Origin: Alnus glutinosa
Lineage: Eukaryota > Streptophyta > Magnoliopsida > Fagales > Betulaceae
DNA: 64,000 nucleotides
Reading direction: 5' to 3'
NCBI RefSeq assembly: GCF_958979055.1
Contig: NC_084894.1
Coordinates: 129,001-193,000, forward strand
Below the pieces are notes generated by a model. It did not search any database. It was not told where the DNA came from and saw only the letters and a program-made list of their open reading frames with translations. Position numbers and translations under genes: made by a program. Numbering within the stretch: position 1 is the first letter of the stretch; every line of letters begins with the position of its first letter. This document shows positions 57,888 through 64,000 of this stretch, one piece after another.

Positions 57888-60800
57888 TCACTTGACAGTC
57901 AAGATCTTGATAATAGATGCATTATCAACTTTGTGCAAAGCCACCACAGAATCTCCATTTTTGCAGAGACCCTTTGACTTGGCATGTTGTATGGCAAACA
58001 CCAATGCTTCTTCTGTTGTTTCAGCATCAGAAGCTCTAGCAGATCCTGCACTCAGAACTGGGACCAACCCGCGGAAAATTAGGCTATGCCTTGCCGGAGA
58101 TTCGTCACTGCACGACCAGTCAAAAGAATCGGTTGTCATCTCTGGGACGACCACAGACAGTATAGGCATGCCTGGCCTATACTTGGCCACCAGTTTAGCA
58201 GTGCTTCCTCCTCTGGTTAGGACCAATATAAGTGCTGCTTTTGCTGAGTTGGCTGTTTTGACAGCAGAAGATGCCAGGCTCTCTAACGGGCTCATGGGCA
58301 CTGGCGAGTGTTTCATTAGTCTTTTGAAGACGTCTCCATAATCAAGGGTGCTTTCTGCTTCTACACATATTTTGGCCATTGTCTGAACTGCAAGTTCTGG
58401 ATAAGCTCCAGCAGCTGTTTCACCACTCAGCATCACACAGTCTGTGCCATCAAGAACCGCATTGGCAACATCAGTAGCTTCAGCTCTAGTTGGCCGGGGA
58501 GATTTGATCATTGACTCCAACATCTGGGTTGCAGTCACCACAGGTTTTCCTTGGATGTTGCACTTGTAAATCATCACTTTCTGCGCGAGAAATATCTTTT
58601 CAATTGGGATTTCCATTCCAAGGTCACCTCGTGCTACCATAAATGCATCTGAATTTGCAAGGATGTCGTCAAAATTTGCTACCCCTTCTTGATTTTCAAC
58701 CTACAAAACAAGTTTCAAAATGAAAGACAAGTATCAGAATCAAGTAGTTAAAACTGAATTGAAGTACAGACAATGATCGTTTTAATGACCAATAAGGCAA
58801 TTCAGTATTGCTAAGAAGTTCATAGTTATCAGTGAATATCCAAAGAACTTCCGGAAAATTCCAAAGGAATTCGGGATGTATTCCCTATAAAATCAGCCGA
58901 ACTAGCAAAAACTGCCTGTTATTGTTTCTCAACCAAGACTAAGACAAACCAAATGGTTGGTACTGACGACTTCCACCATATCCAACAGGGGTTAAACCAA
59001 ATCTCAAGATAATTCGAAGTTTCCACAAATATCAGCATACCTTTGACATGAGAAGTATGTTCTTAGCATGTTCCCCAAGCACCTTCCGGACCCCCACAAG
59101 GTCTGAGCCTTTGCGAACAAAAGACAAAGCAATCATGTCAATCTTGTTGGGAATTCCCCACTGCAAGATGTCCTCCTTGTCTTTATCTGTTAAAGTTGGG
59201 AGATCCACTACAACCCCTGGAAGATTAACATTTTTTCTCTCACCAAGAACTGCAGAGTTCTCACAGCGGCATCGAACCAAACCCAATTTTTTGTCACAAG
59301 ATAGAACTGCAAACGAGATAGTGCCATCTGCACAAAGTATCACCATTCCTGGATTTACATCCTCAGCCAACTTCTTGTAGCTCATGCAAATCATATTCTC
59401 ATCACCCTTTATGCTATAGTCAGTAGATATGGTGATTTCTTGACCCTGTTTTAGCTGGATGGGTTTGCTATCCTTGAGAAATCCAGTTCGGATCTCTGGA
59501 CCCTGTGACATTAATTACAAATGAACAATTAACGAGTTTTGCTTATGTTTTTCTTTAGTAAATCTAGAAACTTTGAAAGCTTGCCACTAGGGAGGGCTAA
59601 CATGAGATATAGCTTAAATGATGCAGAATAATAACAAAATTTAGAAATGAAAAAAGGCCAAAAAATAGTTGAAAAAAAAGTCATCGCTACAGAAATAAGT
59701 CCATTCAAAAGCCTAAGCCTGAGGCAAGTTTACAACATTGGCGTATCTACACAGTAGTTTGTTCAGTAGAAGGTTACATGCACTTTACAAAACACATTTT
59801 TTACTTTTCAAGCATGTTTCTCCAAAAGAAGTGCAGAACTTCAAGAGACAATTTTTTTGGTCTGTAAATTTCTAAAAACCAGAATATAATCAACAGACAG
59901 AAAAAAAAAGAAAAGAAAAGCATCTAGACTAAGACTAAGATGACCCAAAAACATAACTGGTTTTGATTATGAGGAAAATAGGTTCATATCACAACTAGAC
60001 ACTCCAAAACACCACTACCACCTCACCTGCCACTACTGACCCTCTCACAACCATCGTTGGCAACTGTACGAAATGGTTTAGGTTACAATGTAAGTTTCTT
60101 TTCTTTTTTTTTCCCCTAAAAATAACAAACAACATAATTAGAAAATCTCAAAAACAAAAACAGGAAATGGGATGCTTAATACAGAAAACAAACACAAACG
60201 GCCTCTGCAATGAAGGGTTTTTTCCAGCTTTGTATAAATTGGAGTTCAGTTCTTTCTTTTATAAAATGACCTGATTATGTGGGGTTACATTTGAACAACC
60301 CATAGCTTACACACATAGCTATTTGAGATTCCTAATGCAAGTCGTAACTTACAAAAAAATAAAATAAAATCATTTACAGTTCATATATCTCCAAGGGTAT
60401 ACAAGAAAACATGGCTAGTGGACGTGTGGAGGGTACTAGCTCGAGAAATGAACGGCAGCGTTCAAGATGAACACCTGGCGTAAAACCTCATACCTATTGA
60501 AGCTATCCAAATGGAGATATTTGTTTCATTCAACAAATTGTGCCTACATGCTAAAAAGTTTCAGATAATACATGCTTGATTTTAACTAGTACTTAAAGAA
60601 CAAGTGGAAACTGACAATTGAGGAACGAAATGGGAAATTCTGCACAGAAGAGACTAATAATAAATAAGTGAAATGAATATATAGTAATAGAAAGGACAAA
60701 ACCAAACCCCGTCATAGAATGGAAGTAACAGAAAAGTCATCCAAAAGCCCCCCAGATCCAGATGTAAGAAAGAACCACAACGCAGAGGCATGCCAAAAGT

Positions 60801-61228
60801 GGACCACAAACAATGAAACTGAAAGGCCAATAAGCAAGCGAACCAACAAAGAAACACAGAAAGATAGGAAACAACATGGCCTTCCTTCCCAGCATCAGAT
60901 GAAAAACAAACAAATCCAATGAGAACGCAATGAATACCCAGGTGCCAAAAAGTCCCAACCGTATTAAATCCGATCGATACAAATACAGAGAGAGATTAAA
61001 ATATAGTACCTTGGTGTCAAGCATTACGGCACAGAGAATACCGGTGTTTTCCATGGCGGTCCTGAGGTTGTCGAGGGTTTCCTGGTGATATTCGTGAGAT
61101 CCGTGAGAGAAGTTGAAGCGAGCCACATTCATGCCGGCTCTCAGCAGCTTCTCCAGCATGGGCACTGACCTGGACGCCGGTCCCAAAGTGCACACGATCT
61201 TCGTCTTGGGTTTTATAATCTTCTCCAT
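57888..61228 (-). CDS. pyruvate kinase, cytosolic type
   Basis: Minus-strand exons 61228-61010, 59502-59041 and 58700-57888 give 497 residues, the normal plant cytosolic length. The N-terminus MEKIIKPKTKIVCTLGPASR has no transit peptide. Conserved parts: NVARFNFSHGSHEYH (substrate/ATP site), LDTKGPEIRTG, CADGTISFAVL, LPGVVVDLPTLTDKD, DMIALSFVRKGSDL, the signature ILLMSKVENQEG with active-site lysine (K227, last codon of exon 2), MVARGDLGMEIP and ATQMLESMIKSPRPTRAE. The C-terminal domain ends VVALHKVDNASIIKILTVK. The enzyme makes pyruvate and ATP from phosphoenolpyruvate and ADP, the last step of glycolysis, with Mg and K ions. A reading frame extends upstream to an ATG at 61369, but an acceptor (TTTTTTTTCAG) lies nine bases before 61228, so the extension is probably a leader intron. 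Confidence 0.96.
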
Positions 61229-61600
61229 TCTTTGAGCTGAAAAAAAAGCCTTAGACGACGATGAGATGATATTATTGTTACCCACAAGAGAGAAACCAGA
61301 GAAAATCGTAATGGAAGTCACCCCAAAAGAATCGTCAACAAAGACGATCGAAGGAGATGAAGAACCCAATTACTCTCCCTCTTGTCAAAAAAGTCTTCTA
61401 GATACGATACACGTGTACCACAAAAGAATAGAGACGGAGAGAAGGGGAACCAAAATATCAGTTTAAAAAAAAAAAATGGATGAAAGGAACCTGTGAGGCT
61501 GTGAAGATTGAAGATTGAAGAAGAAAAGGAAAGAAGCGTGATATGATGGTCGATGACACAGCTGTAACGAGTCATATATATATATATATAAAGAGAGAGG
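61229..61600 (-). promoter_or_regulatory. pyruvate kinase leader and core promoter
   Basis: On the minus strand a TATATATATATATATA tract (about 61575-61591) can act as the TATA region. CCTCACAG|GTTCCT near 61492 and TTTTTTTTCAG at 61238 define a likely 5' UTR intron just before the start codon. Inferred from consensus. Confidence 0.45.
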
Positions 61601-63190
61601 GCATTTTCTTGAGCCACAAGGCGTCCTGCCAAAATAACAAACAGTAAAAAAGGAATATTACGTGGGAATATATTAAGTTCAGTTGAAAGAGCATCCAACT
61701 GTGGGCGTGTTTGGTTTTGGTATTGAGTGATTTTAATAGCGGTGCGGCTAATAGGTTTTAAGCCGCTAAAATGGCTAATATTGGGTATGCACTCACTATG
61801 CAGGTCAACTATGGTGCCTGCTCCTGCTCCTGCTCCACTATTCATATTCATTCAATAAATATACTCTCTATGCAGTATGCATGCGCGCCCAACTTATTAA
61901 CATGTTCGGAACAGCTTTTAGGCTGGTGATTTGCATTAAGTTTGGACTGTATTGAGATATATAATATAAAATTATATTATTCAATTTTAAATTTGATTTA
62001 TTTAATTAAACGGGTCACCCATTTTAACTCTAATCTGTTCATGAAGATTGCCAATCCCACGTTTTTTCCATTAGAAGATATAAAGATAGTAAAAAAAAAA
62101 GGCTATTTGTTTGGTGAGATCCAGGCGGAGGGAAAGGGGCAACCAATATTAGAGAGCATTGTACCCGAGGAGTTTACACCTGTTCTTCCATGTCTGAAAG
62201 TGATGTTTTGAGGTGGGAAAAAAAAAAGGAGAAGAAAACTGGTCTTCCACAAATATTAATGATTAATGTTAATGTTACCAGTTACCTCTTGTTTCCGACT
62301 CTCCTCTTATTTTGCCCACCTTATCAGAGTTGTATTGTGGAAAAAGTACTCAGAACTTTCATTTGTTCAATTTTCCTGCTCAAAAAAGCACAAAAAGTCT
62401 AAAGTGGCTTTTAATGATATTCAAAGCACAAAAAAGTCTACGGCACCTAATGAAATTCAAGGTTCAACTTTGCCCATGCACCTTAGACGGGATGAAAAAG
62501 TCCCGACCCGGATCCAGCAAATATAAGAGGCTTCTTATAAAGCCTACTTGAGGTGGACGAAAAGTCCAAAATTTGCTCAATCAAGCAGAGGCCTCATCAT
62601 ATTAACTCTCTCACATTTGCCATCTAGAAAGCAAAATTGTTAGAAATATCTATCCGAAAAAAAGTCCCCAACTTGATTGTCTTTGTTCTTTTAGGTATAC
62701 CCATCACTGGTTCTACGTGTTTAGCTGTCAATTTCAACATTAAAACACAGTTGGCAGTCATGGGAAAATGTTGAAATCAATTTACCAGCTCTCAGTAGTC
62801 AGTACCACTGAAAAAAACACACAGGCCAAATGAAAGGGCTTTCCAAAATACAATATATAATACGACATGCAAATTTTGATAGTTGCAGATGTAGGAAAAA
62901 GGACCACTGTTCTGGGTACAAGAATGTATATCAAGATCAGTTCAAGCTAACCCAAACTTGCAATGAGGGCTCCCAAGCCTCAATCCATCCCCACCCAAAG
63001 AACTACTGTCATATCCAAAAAATAAAATTTCGGGAGGCCACCTTCGGGTGTTGCTTGAAACTACCTGACAAAAGCCGCATTATACCTCTCTGTATCTTCG
63101 AGAATGAAAATATTAGTCTCCATAAGCAAATGATTACTTTCACCAGTCAGCTTACTCTAGAGTATTCGCAGCCAAATCCATCTAGACACT
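61601..63190. other. intergenic, pyruvate kinase upstream and glucosidase-like downstream
   Basis: No supported gene. Part near 62830-63190 is probably 3' UTR of the HDEL-ending gene on the minus strand. The ORFs here lack domains. Confidence 0.55.
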
Positions 63191-63558
63191 TCAAAGTTCA
63201 TCATGGCTCTGTGGTTGTTCTTTATTCATCAAGTCTAGTTTATGTTGTAGTTCCTATCACATTTCATTACACATCCACATCCATTAGGATTCAGTGCAGA
63301 AGAGAAGCAACTAAAACTGCAATTATTTAGGAGCAAATTTCTTTTTTAAAAGAAAAGGTACCTGCAGCTTTTCTTCAAGGCAAAGAGCTGGGGTAGATAA
63401 CAATGCCACGTATCTGCCACAAGAAAATTAACAGTTAGTTAGAGAGGGAGGGAGAGAGACAGAGAGAGAGAGAGAGGGAGAGAGAGCAATTCTTACTCGC
63501 AACGACTTGGTTCATCCACGTCAGCAACCTCATTTTTCAGCCCACATCTTAACTTGAC
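63191..63558 (-). CDS. glucosidase II beta subunit-like (PRKCSH), 3' end
   Basis: Three minus-strand exons, 63558-63497, 63413-63362 and 63253-63191, join in phase to [38 protein letters not shown] and [20 protein letters not shown] before a stop. The LRCG...EPSRCEY...STPALC pattern is the end of the MRH/PRKCSH domain of the glucosidase II beta subunit family. The C-terminal HDEL is the plant ER-retention signal, so the product should be a soluble ER-lumen protein. It would help trim glucose from N-glycans in glycoprotein quality control. The 5' exons lie beyond the right edge; no further exon is evident up to 64000. It could be the PSL4-type subunit or a shorter PRKCSH-like paralogue. Confidence 0.85.
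63436..63488. repeat. GA-rich microsatellite in glucosidase-like intron
   Basis: Interrupted GA/GGGA run between the two exons at 63413 and 63497. Confidence 0.85.
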
Positions 63559-64000
63559 CTGTAAAACATCACAGACAAATGTAGAAGGCATCAAATCTAC
63601 CTTTTTATTTTCTAGTTTGAAATTCTCAGATTTATAGGAACGTTTAATTTTCACATTCTGGTCTACAGTAACCCTTTCCTCATAAAATACGGGTGCCATT
63701 TACAGCTACTACTCACCCCACCCTTTCAAAAAATGAGCACTTTCCACCAAATACTCTTCAACTTTTTTTTTCTTTTTTCTTTTTTTAATTTTTTTTATAG
63801 ATCCTTATCCCAGTGGGCCATAAAAAAAGATAGTCTTACAAATAATCCACTTATGTGCATATTAAAACTCTTGTACAACTTCATAACGTGACCAATTAAA
63901 CCATTGCTGCTAAACAACCTCAATCATCTGAAACAAGAATAAAGAGACATAAGGAATCAACCTTGTTAAAGACGAGAAGCACCACCCTACTTGTTAGCAT
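63559..64000 (-). other. intron of the glucosidase II beta-like gene
   Basis: Upstream of exon 63558 there is a good acceptor (TGTTTTACAG). No further exon with family resemblance is seen to the edge. An open minus frame from 63699 runs through the acceptor but has no family similarity before VKLRCG. Confidence 0.5.

Noticed and set aside
61229-61369. N-terminal extension of pyruvate kinase as a transit peptide
   Set aside because: A strong splice acceptor lies between it and the start, and the remaining protein matches cytosolic length; the stretch is better read as leader intron.
62830-63330. 166-residue plus-strand ORF
   Set aside because: It covers the last exon of the HDEL gene on the opposite strand and its 3' UTR; no domain seen.

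Overview
This is nuclear DNA of a dicot plant. Genes are split by GT-AG introns, intergenic DNA is AT-rich, and the families present are plant types (alpha-expansin, RHIP1, plant NUP214, RING-H2 ligase, cytosolic pyruvate kinase). Repeat load and style suggest a woody rosid, but that is inference and the species cannot be named. I see no bacterial, CRISPR or viral system and no convincing undescribed pathway. The novelty here is in transposon biology.

Layout. 0-0.3 kb: 3' end of a TRM/LONGIFOLIA-like gene (+). 4.85-6.05 kb: alpha-expansin, 3 coding exons (+). 7.5-8.7 kb: a MITE nested in a long foldback element. 9.67-14.75 kb: a full-length Ty1/copia element with near-identical LTRs, a 5-bp target duplication and a broken gag-pol. 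18.0-36.0 kb: NUP214, reconstructed as 16 coding exons and 1759 residues (+). Its introns hold a SINE, several truncated LINE ends, a 591-bp tandem duplication and microsatellites. 37.0-42.2 kb: RHIP1-like gene, 7 exons (-), with a decayed LINE and a tandem duplication in one intron. 42.5-44.3 kb: three DNA-transposon MITEs in the head-to-head gap before a four-TM AGTRAP-like gene (45.5-50.2 kb, +). 55.5-56.7 kb: single-exon RING-H2 E3 ligase (+). 57.9-61.2 kb: cytosolic pyruvate kinase, 3 coding exons, 497 residues (-). 63.2-63.6 kb: last three visible exons of a glucosidase II beta-like gene ending in HDEL (-), cut by the window edge.

The genes are independent housekeeping loci and do not form a functional unit: nuclear transport (NUP214), sugar/G-protein signalling (RHIP1), glycolysis (pyruvate kinase), ER glycoprotein processing (glucosidase II beta), cell wall loosening (expansin) and ubiquitination (RING-H2). 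NUP214 and RHIP1 converge, RHIP1 and the AGTRAP-like gene diverge, and the RING gene and pyruvate kinase converge.

Exon models were built by hand from splice sites, reading phase and family similarity. Phases close exactly in every complete multi-exon gene. UTR limits, promoters and TE family names are inference.
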